Shown here: positions 16,602 through 25,129 of the stretch, one piece after another
How positions within the stretch are numbered: position 1 is the stretch's first letter
Layout: each line of letters starts with the position of its first letter
Assembly: GCA_002399405.1 (NCBI GenBank)
Contig: DHDP01000002.1
Span: 426,582 to 490,581 of the forward strand
DNA length: 64,000 bases
Source: Treponema sp. UBA4873
Lineage (GTDB): Bacteria; Spirochaetota; Spirochaetia; Treponematales; Treponemataceae
Direction of reading: 5' to 3'
Translations under genes and position numbers: made by a program
The notes under the pieces: model-generated
What the model was told of the DNA's origin: nothing
Seen by the model: the letters and a program-made list of their open reading frames with translations, nothing else
Databases searched by the model: none

Positions 16602-19601
16602 ATGAAGAAAAAGTTATTGGCCTCGGTGATATGCGCTTTTGTTGCCTGCTTTTCCGCTGCTGCGGCTGACGGAGTTATGTCCGGAGAAAAGAATATTAAG
16701 GTTGTGAGAACCTCGTGGTTCGATATTATTTATCCCGAGGATTCGGCGGGGGCCGCGGCTCTCCTTGCGGAAAACGCCGATTCCATTTACGTGGACGTCT
16801 GCTCTTCGCTCGGGACGGAGCAGTGGGCGCGGTTTCCCGTCGTACTGACTCCGGCGCGGGACGAGTTCAACGCGTATTTTTCACCGGCATATTATAATCA
16901 TATTGTTTTGTACGATACGCCGGAGGCGGAGGATATGGCGGTTTTTTCTGATACGCTGCTGTCGACGTTCCGCCACGAGCTGACTCATGCGGTTACGTAT
17001 AATATGAAAAATAAATTCTGGCGTACGGTCGGTAAAATATTCGGAGACGCCGTTAATCCCGGATTGCTTTTCGTGACGAGTTCGCATGCGGAAGGCGCGG
17101 CCGTTGCGTCGGAAAGCATGGACGGAGAAGGCCGCCTGAACGATTCGTACAGCGCGCAGATGGTTCGGCAGGCGAAACTCGAGGGGCTGTTTCCCGGCTA
17201 TGCCGATATATACGGCGCGCACGACAAATATCCCGCGAATCAGAATTATTATTTCGGAAGCGCGTTCGACTCGTGGCTGCAGAAGACGTACGGTATGCAG
17301 AAATACGCGCAGTTCTGGTACAAGTGCGTGAATTTTCAGACAATTCATCAGTCGCTTGCATTCAAATCGGTGTACGGCGTTTCCGTAAAGGATGCGTGGA
17401 AGCAGTTCGAGGATTCCGTCGCGGTTCCCGACATTCCGCCCGATCCGCTCGCGGCAGAAGGATACGCTGATTTTTTTTCGGGAACGGCAGTCAGATCGCA
17501 TGAAAACAGCCGCGGTTCGTTGTATACGTCTTTGTCCGCAGGCGCCGGCGGAGTTGCGTACTGCGACGATTACAGCAGCAGCTTCCTGTTTTCGGAATGG
17601 GACGAAAAAAACAGGAAGTATAAAAGAAGCCGGAAGCTGTTTACCGTTCAGAACATGGAACGGGCGGTCCTTTCGTCAGACGGAAAATACGCGGCGGTAA
17701 GTCTGACAAGCGAAGGTCACGCCGTGACGAAAAACGAGGTACGGATATACGGACTTCGCAGCCGAAGCTGGTATTCGGTGAAAGAAACGGGGCTCCGCGA
17801 CGCCGCGATTATTATTAATCAGGGAAAAATATATCTTGCGGCGGTAAAGACGAAGTCGCAGAATGCCGCGCTTTATATCTACGCGCTGAATGAAAATACG
17901 GCGGGAACGCGCATCCGCAGTGCGGAACTGCTTGAGCGGATTCCGTTCCCGTCCGGCGATGTTCCGTTTTCACCTGCCGACGGAGGAGACGGCTCCGTCG
18001 TATACGCGTATAAAAGCGGAATGAGCTGGTCCGTTCGGTTCTATTCGATTGCAGGCGGCACGACGGCCGAATACAAGGCGCCTGTCGACCGCATGGTAAT
18101 AAGGGACGTTTCGTTTGCAGGCGGTTCCGGCGGAGAAAAGACGTACACGTTCTCGTGGGCGAAACCCGGTTCCATGCCGCGGTTCGGCGAGCTTCGCGTC
18201 GGTTCAGGTCCCGATGCGTCGATGAAACTGCAGGCCGACGACGTGTCGGGCGGCGTATATTATCCGGTTGCACTCAAAACCGGGCGCATAGCGTATTCGG
18301 GAAAATTTTTCCGCGACAGACGTCTTATTACCGTCGACCCTGAGAAAACAGCTGCGGATACGTTCGTCGTGTACAACGATGCTGAACCGGCGGAGCCGGC
18401 AGCCGGCGTGTTTAATAATAATAAAAATGCCGGAACTGACGATACTGCCGGCACTGTTCCGCAGGAATATCCGCAGCTTGAAAACGCAGAAAAATATAAT
18501 CCGTTTGATTATTACCGGAAGGGACTGCTTTTACCTTTCAGCGACAACGCAACGTACGCGTATGAGGACGGCGCATTTACGACGATTCCGCTCCCTTTCG
18601 GTGTGACATACGCATCGTCGAATCCGTGGACTTCAGGCATCGTCGAACTGTCGGCGGGCTATAATCCGCTGACGAACAGCGGCGCGGTAAAGACGTATTT
18701 CACGAGCGGAACGGATACGTCTCTGTTTTCATGGTCGCTGCATAATCAGGCTGAATTCGACCGGTACGGATACAAGCAGACGATGAATATCATTAAGCTT
18801 TCGTCGGAACTGCCGGTCGGCAGCGTTTCGTCCGTCACGTTCGGAAACGAAACTGATTTTTTCGAAGGCAGACAAAGCCTGACGGAAATTTCAGAAGATA
18901 CGTTTACTACGGAACAGGTTTTCGGCTGTCTTGAAAGCGATGATACGACGGCGCTTGTTGTCGGACGGAATAAGTTTTCAGCGGGATATACGAACGTTCA
19001 TAAGACCGGTCCGGGAACGTACGAGCAGGGCGGTTTTTCCGTTGCTGCGTCGTATCTCGTGTCGTATACCGCCGCTGCGGACGACGAGCCGTCGTGGAAC
19101 AATATTTATCAGGACGTTTCATCCGACATTATTATTAAATCACCGTTCCTTCTGCCGTACATATGCAGTTACGGATACACGTACAACTTTCCGTTCAGGA
19201 TTGAGTCTTCGCTGTTTCCCGCGGAATCGACGTTTCTGAGCAGTTCGGGAACCGTCGTCCTGTTTGCGGGCGAGGTGCAGAAGGCTGTTCCGTTCTTCAC
19301 GCTGCTGTATATGAGCCGGTACCGGTTTTCGGCGGAATATACCGGCGCGTTCAAATATGACGGCAGCGGATCGTGGGATTTTTTCAGCACTCCGGAACTT
19401 GTTAATCGGCTGTTCGCAGGCGGCATGGATTATTATGATTCCGTCGGCCTGCAGGCGGTCTTAACAATGGTCCCGAACTACGGCGGTCTTGCGACGTCGG
19501 CATTTTCGTTCAATTTCGGCGCGGAACTGAAATACCGGATCCGCAGAACGGCCGGTCAGAATCCGTACGTTTTCGTGCTGGGATTCACCGCTTCGTATTA
19601 A
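16602..19601 (+). CDS. Secreted HELTH zinc metalloprotease with probable C-terminal outer-membrane barrel
   Basis: 999 residues. Signal peptide (1-22, cleaved near AAAADG). The N-terminal gluzincin-like domain carries HELTH at 125-129 with a downstream HAEGAAVASE in which E164 is the likely third zinc ligand. Residues about 270-620 look like a beta-propeller or repeated-strand region. The last 350 residues are rich in alternating aromatic strands and end in VFVLGFTASY, an outer-membrane-barrel-like C-terminus with a final aromatic. I infer a peptidase exposed at or tethered to the outer membrane. I know no characterised protein of this exact architecture. The ATG follows CAGGGAG. Not obviously linked to its neighbours in function. 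Confidence 0.6.
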   Translation: MKKKLLASVICAFVACFSAAAADGVMSGEKNIKVVRTSWFDIIYPEDSAGAAALLAENADSIYVDVCSSLGTEQWARFPVVLTPARDEFNAYFSPAYYNHIVLYDTPEAEDMAVFSDTLLSTFRHELTHAVTYNMKNKFWRTVGKIFGDAVNPGLLFVTSSHAEGAAVASESMDGEGRLNDSYSAQMVRQAKLEGLFPGYADIYGAHDKYPANQNYYFGSAFDSWLQKTYGMQKYAQFWYKCVNFQTIHQSLAFKSVYGVSVKDAWKQFEDSVAVPDIPPDPLAAEGYADFFSGTAVRSHENSRGSLYTSLSAGAGGVAYCDDYSSSFLFSEWDEKNRKYKRSRKLFTVQNMERAVLSSDGKYAAVSLTSEGHAVTKNEVRIYGLRSRSWYSVKETGLRDAAIIINQGKIYLAAVKTKSQNAALYIYALNENTAGTRIRSAELLERIPFPSGDVPFSPADGGDGSVVYAYKSGMSWSVRFYSIAGGTTAEYKAPVDRMVIRDVSFAGGSGGEKTYTFSWAKPGSMPRFGELRVGSGPDASMKLQADDVSGGVYYPVALKTGRIAYSGKFFRDRRLITVDPEKTAADTFVVYNDAEPAEPAAGVFNNNKNAGTDDTAGTVPQEYPQLENAEKYNPFDYYRKGLLLPFSDNATYAYEDGAFTTIPLPFGVTYASSNPWTSGIVELSAGYNPLTNSGAVKTYFTSGTDTSLFSWSLHNQAEFDRYGYKQTMNIIKLSSELPVGSVSSVTFGNETDFFEGRQSLTEISEDTFTTEQVFGCLESDDTTALVVGRNKFSAGYTNVHKTGPGTYEQGGFSVAASYLVSYTAAADDEPSWNNIYQDVSSDIIIKSPFLLPYICSYGYTYNFPFRIESSLFPAESTFLSSSGTVVLFAGEVQKAVPFFTLLYMSRYRFSAEYTGAFKYDGSGSWDFFSTPELVNRLFAGGMDYYDSVGLQAVLTMVPNYGGLATSAFSFNFGAELKYRIRRTAGQNPYVFVLGFTASY

Positions 19602-19610
19602 AAGGGCGTT

Positions 19611-19634
19611 TTATTCCGTGCGGAGTGTTTAATT
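19611..19634 (-). repeat. Short intergenic repeat, copy 1
   Basis: CGTGCGGAGTGTTTAAT (19617-19633) with TTATTC in front closely matches 56771-56796 and, in inverse orientation, 26307-26325 and 44817-44835. It fills the 27-bp gap between two convergent genes and overlaps the end of the aminopeptidase gene. Confidence 0.5.
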
Positions 19635-20990
19635 CGTCAGCGTAAGAAACGCTTTATAGCCGTTGTACGCCTGAACGATGTCTTCCCTGCTCGTGATTTC
19701 CCACGGTGCGTGCATGCTCAGAACCGAAACGCCCGCGTCGAGCACGTTCATTCCGTATTTTGCGGCAAGGTATGCGATAGTCCCGCCGCCGCCCTGGTCC
19801 ACTTTTCCGAGTTCCGCCATCTGGAACGTGACGTTGTTCTGCGTCATTATTCCGCGGACTTTTGCGATGAATTCCGGATTCGCGTCGCTCGCGGACGATT
19901 TTCCGCGGCTGCCTGTGTACTTGTTGAACACAAGTCCGCCGCCGAGGAACGACGCGTTGTCCCTGTCGTATAAGCCGCCGTTCATGGGATCGTACGCGGC
20001 GTTTACGTCGCTGGAAAGCATCGAAGAATTTTCAAGACAGCGGCGGAGCGTCAGATCGCTGTATCCTCCGGGCATGCGCGCAATAATCTCTGCGGCGGCG
20101 TTTTCAAGAAAATGCGAACCCATGCCGGTTGCTCCGACGCTGCCTATTTCCTCTTTGTCAACGCAGATGCAGCAGTTTGTGCGCGATGCCGCTTTGCTGT
20201 CGAACAGTGCGAGTGCCGACGTATATGCGCAGGAGCGATCGTCCTGCCCGTAAGCGAGAATAAGCGACCGGTCAAATCCGCAGTCGCGTGCACGGCCCGC
20301 AGGAACAATCTCAAGTTCCGCCGAACCGAAATCCTCTTCGTCGATGCCGTACGCATCCTTGAGCAGTTTGAGGATTTCCTTTTTGGCTTTATCCTTATCC
20401 TTGTTTTTTGAGTCCTTTGCATCTTTTGAGTTGTCGTTTTTTGAAGGGATTTCCGAACCGAAGACGATATCAAGATTTTCACCGGGGATAAAATCGGAAG
20501 CTTTATCCTTGAGCTGATCCTGCGCAAGGTGCGGAAGAATATCGGAGATGCAGAAGACAGGATCGTCCGCATCCTCTCCGATTTTTACTTCGACGGTCGT
20601 GCCGTCGGTTTTGCAGACGACTCCGTGCACTGCAAGCGGGAGCGTTACCCACTGATATTTTTTGATGCCGCCGTAGTAATGCGTATTTAAATAGGCGACA
20701 AAATCCTTTTCATACAGCGGATTCTGCTTCACGTCGAGCCGCGGCGAATCGATGTGCGCGCCGAGAATGTTCATCCCGTCTTCAGCACTGCCTGCGCCGA
20801 TTTCAAAAAACGCAATCGTCTTGTTCATTTTCTGCACATACACTTTGTCGCCCGGTTTGAGCGCCGTATATGAAGAAATATCCCTGTACCCGTGCTCTTC
20901 CGCGAGCCGGGTAAGCTGTTTTACGCATTCGCGTTCCGTTTTGCCGTTGTTTAAAAAATCTTTGTAGTTTGTTATAAGTTGTTCGTTCAT
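19629..20990 (-). CDS. apeA: M18-family aminopeptidase (aspartyl aminopeptidase type)
   Basis: 453 residues from the ATG preceded by CAGGAT; an in-frame extension of 14 codons lacks a ribosome site. Zinc-ligand segments are present: the first His in GAHIDSPRLD, ICVDKEEIGSVGATG with the catalytic Glu pair, and the final His in VLSMHAPWEI. M18 enzymes form cytoplasmic dodecamers that remove acidic or other N-terminal residues from peptides. A lysine/aspartate-rich insertion (about 190-215) is unusual and likely a surface loop. Converges with the metalloprotease gene. Confidence 0.93.
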   Translation of the reverse strand: MNEQLITNYKDFLNNGKTERECVKQLTRLAEEHGYRDISSYTALKPGDKVYVQKMNKTIAFFEIGAGSAEDGMNILGAHIDSPRLDVKQNPLYEKDFVAYLNTHYYGGIKKYQWVTLPLAVHGVVCKTDGTTVEVKIGEDADDPVFCISDILPHLAQDQLKDKASDFIPGENLDIVFGSEIPSKNDNSKDAKDSKNKDKDKAKKEILKLLKDAYGIDEEDFGSAELEIVPAGRARDCGFDRSLILAYGQDDRSCAYTSALALFDSKAASRTNCCICVDKEEIGSVGATGMGSHFLENAAAEIIARMPGGYSDLTLRRCLENSSMLSSDVNAAYDPMNGGLYDRDNASFLGGGLVFNKYTGSRGKSSASDANPEFIAKVRGIMTQNNVTFQMAELGKVDQGGGGTIAYLAAKYGMNVLDAGVSVLSMHAPWEITSREDIVQAYNGYKAFLTLTN

Positions 20991-21140
20991 ACCAGATCCT
21001 GAAATATAAAATGTTTGTACTAAATATACCAAAAAAACGGCGGTTGGGACAGGGAAGGCTGTTTATATTTTGGGGAATATGGAATATTCCTCTTTGCCGG
21101 ACCGTGATTCTTAGTTATTATATAGTGGAGGCTGCAGAGA

Positions 21141-21884
21141 TTGTATTATCGCGTTGTTGATGAATTAATTGAACCGTCCGGGAAAGAACTCGACAGCAGG
21201 GTTTGTGTGCAGAAATCCGCACGAAAAGTGCGGGCGGATCAGCTGTATAAACTGTTCGACTGCATCGGAACTTTCTCATCGAAGGAAGACGTGAAACTCG
21301 ACGTTGCGATGAATATTGCGACGTTTCCCGAAATTTACATTCCTCCGCTTAAAAACGCACTCGGTTCCGGAAGACAGGAAGTGTCGTTCGGCGATATCGG
21401 CTGCTTCATGATTGACCGCGAAATAAAAATCAGAACGCTCATCGATTACATGAAAACGTATCAGCAGCTGTGCGGTGAGGTAAAGACGTGGATTACGGAA
21501 AAGGACTCCGACCGCGAATGCATGTGGGACTACGTGTGGGAAAAGGAACGGCACCGCATAAACGCAGACCTTCCGGCACGCGGAAAATCAGTTTTTTTGT
21601 TCGACAACGAATTCGACGCCGACCAGTACCGCGAGGATTATTACGGTGATTTCGGTACGGTAATGCAGGTGGAAATTAAAGAACAACGTTCGTTCGGCAG
21701 ATACGATATGTCGTGGTTCACCGGAGTCCCCGCCGGAATTTCGTACAACGAAGCGGCGATGTATGCGCGCAATTACTGGCACGGAAAGGAAAACGATGAA
21801 CCGTTGTGGGAGTATCTGCTTGACGGAACGTACGTACTCACTCCGGTTGAAGACGAAACGCCTGCGCTTCCCGATATACACTGA
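21141..21884 (+). CDS. DUF2441-like protein of unknown function
   Basis: 247 residues with a TTG start 9 bases after GGAGG; an upstream TATAGT may be the -10. The middle and C-terminal parts resemble DUF2441, a family related in fold to ADP-ribosyltransferases: YYRVVDEL at the start, WDYVWEKERHRINADLPAR, then a central block reading SVFLFDNEFDADQYRE. No signal peptide or membrane segment. No catalytic triad is certain. Monocistronic, divergent from the aminopeptidase and followed by trpE. Assignment is from memory of the family pattern and is moderate. Confidence 0.55.
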   Translation: MYYRVVDELIEPSGKELDSRVCVQKSARKVRADQLYKLFDCIGTFSSKEDVKLDVAMNIATFPEIYIPPLKNALGSGRQEVSFGDIGCFMIDREIKIRTLIDYMKTYQQLCGEVKTWITEKDSDRECMWDYVWEKERHRINADLPARGKSVFLFDNEFDADQYREDYYGDFGTVMQVEIKEQRSFGRYDMSWFTGVPAGISYNEAAMYARNYWHGKENDEPLWEYLLDGTYVLTPVEDETPALPDIH

Positions 21885-21921
21885 GCCTGTACCCCGAACA
21901 GCGGAAAACATGTTGTTTCTC

Positions 21922-21950
21922 TTGACAGAATCATCATTACGGCATATAGT
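21922..21950 (+). promoter_or_regulatory. Sigma-70 promoter of trpE
   Basis: TTGACA (21922-21927), 17-bp spacer, TATAGT (21945-21950). The predicted start near 21957 is immediately before the palindromic operator. Confidence 0.85.
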
Positions 21951-21958
21951 ATTGTAAG

Positions 21959-21980
21959 CTGTTACTATATACAGTAACAG
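21959..21980 (+). promoter_or_regulatory. Palindromic operator of trpE
   Basis: CTGTTACT-ATATAC-AGTAACAG is a perfect 8-bp inverted repeat at the start of transcription. Its core closely matches the palindrome in the Rrf2/rhodanese promoter (25048-25068): both fit TGTWACTATAT...AGTWACA. A repressor bound here would block initiation. Confidence 0.65.
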
Positions 21981-21994
21981 CAGCAGGAGATTAT

Positions 21995-23389
21995 ATGCTT
22001 GTTGAAACGCTTCCGGGCGAACGATACACACCGTTTTCGTTGGCAAAAAAATTCGGGGCAAAAGCGGTGCTGGAATCAGCTTCGTTTACCGGCGGAAAAG
22101 ACCGTTATTCGATTCTTATGCTCGACGAGGCGTTCCGCGTTATTCAGGACGACGACGGCGTGGCGTTTGTTGTTAATGGCGAACGGCGGCCCGTATATCT
22201 GATGAAAGACGGCGATATTCTCGACGTGCTTCAGGAAATAGCCGCCGAAAATCAGACGGAGACGGGAGCCGGCTTTCCGCTGCCGGCGGCCGGAATAGGC
22301 TATTTAAGCTACGAGTTCTGTGCGCGCTGCGACACAATCAGCCTTGCGAAGCAGGACGACGAGCTCAAAATTCCCGAGTCCGCGTTTATTATCGGACACA
22401 CATTCATCGTGTTCGATCATTTCTCCGAAAAAATTTACGTGTGCGCTCAGAATTACAGAGAACATGAAATCGATCTGCAGGCGGCAGTCGATACTGTTAA
22501 GAAGCGCCTCGGCGACCTTGACTTTTCATATATGGCGGAGCCCGAGACTGATTTTCCTTCGACGGTGCTGACCGATGTCCGGCAGTCCCACGACGAATAT
22601 GTTGAGAAAGTCATTGAACTGAAGAAGCGTATCCGTGCGGGAGACATTATCCAGGCAGTTCCGTCGCGACGGCTGCAGATAAAGAGCGGTGTGCCCGCTC
22701 TGGAAGTATACCGGCGGCTGCGTTCGGTGAATCCGTCGCCGTATCTGTTTTATCTTGATTTCGGCGATTTTCAATTTACCGGCGCTTCTCCCGAAAGTCT
22801 CGTGCGCGTAAGAAACGGTGAGGCCGCGATTCACCCGATAGCCGGCACAAGGCGGCGCGGCAGAAACAGCGCGGAGGACGAAAAGCTGCACGAAGAACTT
22901 TTGAACGACCCGAAAGAAAAGGCGGAACATCTGATGCTCGTCGATTTGGCCCGCAATGATTTAGGCCGGGTGTGCCGGGCCGGCACAGTCGAGGTGACGC
23001 GTTTTATGACGACGGAATTGTACAGCCACGTTATCCATCTTGTTTCGGAAGTAACGGGAAAAATACTCGATGGAGAACAGGCGGTAAAAGTGCTGCGTTC
23101 GGCGTTTCCTGCGGGAACGGTGAGCGGTGCCCCGAAAATAAGCGCGATGGAGATTCTTTCGACGCTTGAAAAAAATAAACGCAATTTCTATGCAGGCGCC
23201 GTCGGATACATCACGTCGTACAACGAGCTTGATTTCTGTATTGCGATACGGTGCGCAGTGAAGAAGGACGGCGTGTGGAATCTGCAGGTCGGCGGCGGTA
23301 TTGTTAATGCGTCCGATCCCGATCGGGAATTTGAGGAGACGTGCGAAAAGCTTGCGGCGATGCGCTCGGTTATCGAGGGTGCGAAGTAA
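21995..23389 (+). CDS. trpE: Anthranilate/aminodeoxychorismate synthase component I
   Basis: 464 residues, full length. The N-terminal domain (Anth_synt_I_N, about 1-140) is followed by the chorismate-binding domain with PIAGTRRRGR, LMLVDLARNDLGRVC, the SHVIHLVSEVTG block and FPAGTVSGAPKISAME. It converts chorismate with an amidotransferase partner or ammonia. TrpE is preferred over PabB because of PIAGT and overall block pattern, but the two are hard to separate by eye. No trpG/pabA or other trp gene is adjacent; the following gene is thymidine kinase. The ATG follows AGGAG and lies 15 bp after the operator. Confidence 0.88.
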   Translation: MLVETLPGERYTPFSLAKKFGAKAVLESASFTGGKDRYSILMLDEAFRVIQDDDGVAFVVNGERRPVYLMKDGDILDVLQEIAAENQTETGAGFPLPAAGIGYLSYEFCARCDTISLAKQDDELKIPESAFIIGHTFIVFDHFSEKIYVCAQNYREHEIDLQAAVDTVKKRLGDLDFSYMAEPETDFPSTVLTDVRQSHDEYVEKVIELKKRIRAGDIIQAVPSRRLQIKSGVPALEVYRRLRSVNPSPYLFYLDFGDFQFTGASPESLVRVRNGEAAIHPIAGTRRRGRNSAEDEKLHEELLNDPKEKAEHLMLVDLARNDLGRVCRAGTVEVTRFMTTELYSHVIHLVSEVTGKILDGEQAVKVLRSAFPAGTVSGAPKISAMEILSTLEKNKRNFYAGAVGYITSYNELDFCIAIRCAVKKDGVWNLQVGGGIVNASDPDREFEETCEKLAAMRSVIEGAK

Positions 23390-23448
23390 CGGTATTTTTC
23401 CTTGTAAGTTCCCGTTTTTTGTAGTACAGTAGACGTCCGCGGGGTATT

Positions 23449-24033
23449 ATGATCGAGCTTATTACAGGACCGATGTTTTCAGGAAAGTCGACGCTGCTGT
23501 TTCAGAAAATGGAGCGCTATGTATACGCGCACAAAAAAGTTGCCCTTGTGCGCCCGGAACGTGATACGCGGAATTTCTTTTCGCATTCTCCGCTTGACAA
23601 CGGACTCTGTAAACTCGCCGACGCCCGGAAAATCGACACGCTTGCTGTCGCCGGATTTTCCGACTGCGGACGCTTTGACGATTACGACGCGGTGTTCGTC
23701 GACGAATATTTCATGATAAAGGACTGCTGGCGCCTCGCGTGCTCCTGTCGGACGGAGCACGACGTCTATTTTGCGGGGCTTCTCGCCACGTCCGAGTGTT
23801 CGCTGTTCGGTGAAGCGGTAAAGCTGCTGCCGTACTGCGACTCGGTTATTAAACTGAACGGCGTGTGCACGCAGTGCGGGAGTCAGCTCGGAAATTATTC
23901 GTATTACAAACAGGGGCTGAAGACGAGCGACATCGTCGTGGGAGACATCGAATACACGTGCCTGTGCCGCGACTGTTATTTGAAAAACCAGAAGGAAAAA
24001 GAAACCCAGCCGCATCTCGACACGCTCGGGTAA
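23449..24033 (+). CDS. tdk: Thymidine kinase, type II
   Basis: 194 residues. P-loop GPMFSGKST at 7-15; a Walker-B-like strand reading VFVDEYFM keeps the Asp-Glu of the usual DEAQF motif but not the Gln-Phe. The C-terminal zinc/lasso domain has CTQCG and CLCRDC cysteine pairs. It phosphorylates thymidine for salvage. The ribosome site is poor (CGGGGT). It lies 59 bp after trpE without an obvious terminator. Confidence 0.88.
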   Translation: MIELITGPMFSGKSTLLFQKMERYVYAHKKVALVRPERDTRNFFSHSPLDNGLCKLADARKIDTLAVAGFSDCGRFDDYDAVFVDEYFMIKDCWRLACSCRTEHDVYFAGLLATSECSLFGEAVKLLPYCDSVIKLNGVCTQCGSQLGNYSYYKQGLKTSDIVVGDIEYTCLCRDCYLKNQKEKETQPHLDTLG

Positions 24034-24049
24034 AAAGGTTGCTGCCGAA

Positions 24050-24078
24050 TGTACGGAGCATTGTTCCGTGCTTTTCTA
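24050..24078 (+). terminator. Weak terminator after tdk
   Basis: ACGGA-GCATTGT-TCCGT followed by GCTTTTCTATTT between the convergent tdk and Rrf2 genes. The stem is only five base pairs. Confidence 0.3.
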
Positions 24079-24525
24079 TTTGCCGGTGTTATAGCGGGGC
24101 TGCTTCTTTTTGTTCACGAACAGAAGCTTTCTGTCTATATCCTTTACGGTAATCCCTGCGAGATATGAGAAACAGGCTTTGTTAAGTCCGGCCAAAACGG
24201 TATCCATCACCTGTCCCATTTCCGACGTGACGAGACAGTCTTCATGCGGATTTCCCGGCCGCCAGTTTGCGTCGACGATTTCTCCGTCCGTCGCGGCCGC
24301 GACTTCTCCGAGCGTCACGTCTTCCGGCGCCTTCGTAAGAATATATCCGCCTGTTTTACCGCTCTGCGTCTCTATCAGCCCCGCGTTTTTGAGCTTAAGC
24401 ATGATTTTTCGTATACGGGCCGGATTCGTGCAGATTGTCGACGCAAGCTCTTCGCTTGAAACGCAGCATTTTTTGCGGTTGAGATACGCGAGCGCGTGAG
24501 CCGCGACGAGGAATTCCGCCGTCAT
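24076..24525 (-). CDS. Rrf2-family transcriptional regulator
   Basis: 149 residues. N-terminal winged helix (about 1-80: VSSEELASTICTNPARIRKIMLKL, then GGYILTKAPEDVTLGEVAAAT). The region that holds three Fe-S cysteines in IscR/NsrR has only C96-type context NPHEDCLVTSEMG, like the YwnA/CymR branch, so a cluster is unlikely; a single reactive cysteine is possible. It overlaps the rhodanese gene by one base (TGATG) and would be cotranscribed with it. A palindrome across that operon's promoter is a likely autoregulatory site. Confidence 0.88.
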   Translation of the reverse strand: MTAEFLVAAHALAYLNRKKCCVSSEELASTICTNPARIRKIMLKLKNAGLIETQSGKTGGYILTKAPEDVTLGEVAAATDGEIVDANWRPGNPHEDCLVTSEMGQVMDTVLAGLNKACFSYLAGITVKDIDRKLLFVNKKKQPRYNTGK

Positions 24526-24923
24526 CAGAATTTTCCGGGTTTTGAACCGCTTACGGTTTTATACGGCCAGTCGACAATTCCGCCCAGATCGAGAATGTGC
24601 GTATAGCCCATCTTAACAAGTTTTTTCGCCGCTATGCCGCTGCGGTGTCCCGTCCGGCAGTATACGACGATTACGGCGTTCAGGTCGGGAAGCAGGGCCG
24701 GACGGCTGTCTGTTATCGTCTCATTCGGAATGAGGATCGAACCCGGAATGTGAGCGGCCTCATATTCATCCGGTCTGCGCACGTCCACAAGGATATACGG
24801 CCCGCTGCCGGTGAACAGAGACATTCCCTGATCAGGTGTTATTTTCTGCGGATTGCCTGCAGAAAAACATGAGCTGCATCCGAAGAATGCGGCTATTCCG
24901 ACAAGTACAGAACGAATATTCAT
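24525..24923 (-). CDS. Exported rhodanese-domain protein
   Basis: 132 residues. N-terminal signal (1-16 or so); AFFGC at 12-16 could be a lipobox. The single rhodanese domain (about 28-125) shows DVRRPDEYEAAHIPGS and the active loop YCRTGHRSG with catalytic cysteine. It is a periplasmic sulfurtransferase or persulfide carrier. AGGAG precedes the start. Paired with an Rrf2 regulator, which suggests response to sulfur or redox state; this is inference from the pairing. Confidence 0.88.
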   Translation of the reverse strand: MNIRSVLVGIAAFFGCSSCFSAGNPQKITPDQGMSLFTGSGPYILVDVRRPDEYEAAHIPGSILIPNETITDSRPALLPDLNAVIVVYCRTGHRSGIAAKKLVKMGYTHILDLGGIVDWPYKTVSGSKPGKF

Positions 24924-24977
24924 AAGGGACTCCTATAAAAACTCCGCGTTAGCGGTGCGCCAGGACGGCGCAGATAG

Positions 24978-25037
24978 CTGTTTCCGCTCTGCGGAAACAG
25001 CCTGTGGTAAAAAGTACACGGATGTACTTTTTACCAC
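24978..25037 (-). repeat. Two-hairpin intergenic element, copy 2
   Basis: Hairpin CTGTTTCCGC-TCT-GCGGAAACAG (24978-25000) and a perfect 15-bp hairpin (25004-25018 with 25023-25037, loop CGGA) whose core is AAAAAGTACA / TGTACTTTTT. Read on the minus strand the order and core match 882-936, including loop TCCG versus TCCA. It lies between the promoter and the start of the rhodanese gene, so it would be in that mRNA's leader. Confidence 0.7.
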
Positions 25038-25047
25038 TTCTCCTCAT

Positions 25048-25082
25048 ATGTAACTATATTAGTTACATTATAATATTGTCAA
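25048..25082 (-). promoter_or_regulatory. Promoter and palindromic operator of the rhodanese-Rrf2 operon
   Basis: On the minus strand, TTGACA (25077-25082), 18-bp spacer, TATAGT (25053-25058). The perfect palindrome ATGTAACT-ATATT-AGTTACAT (25048-25068) covers the -10 and most of the spacer, the classic place for a repressor. Same core as the trpE operator. Confidence 0.7.
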
Positions 25083-25129
25083 GTACGGAGAGATGTATCC
25101 CGATTTATGGGAAAAAATCGTATTAGTTT

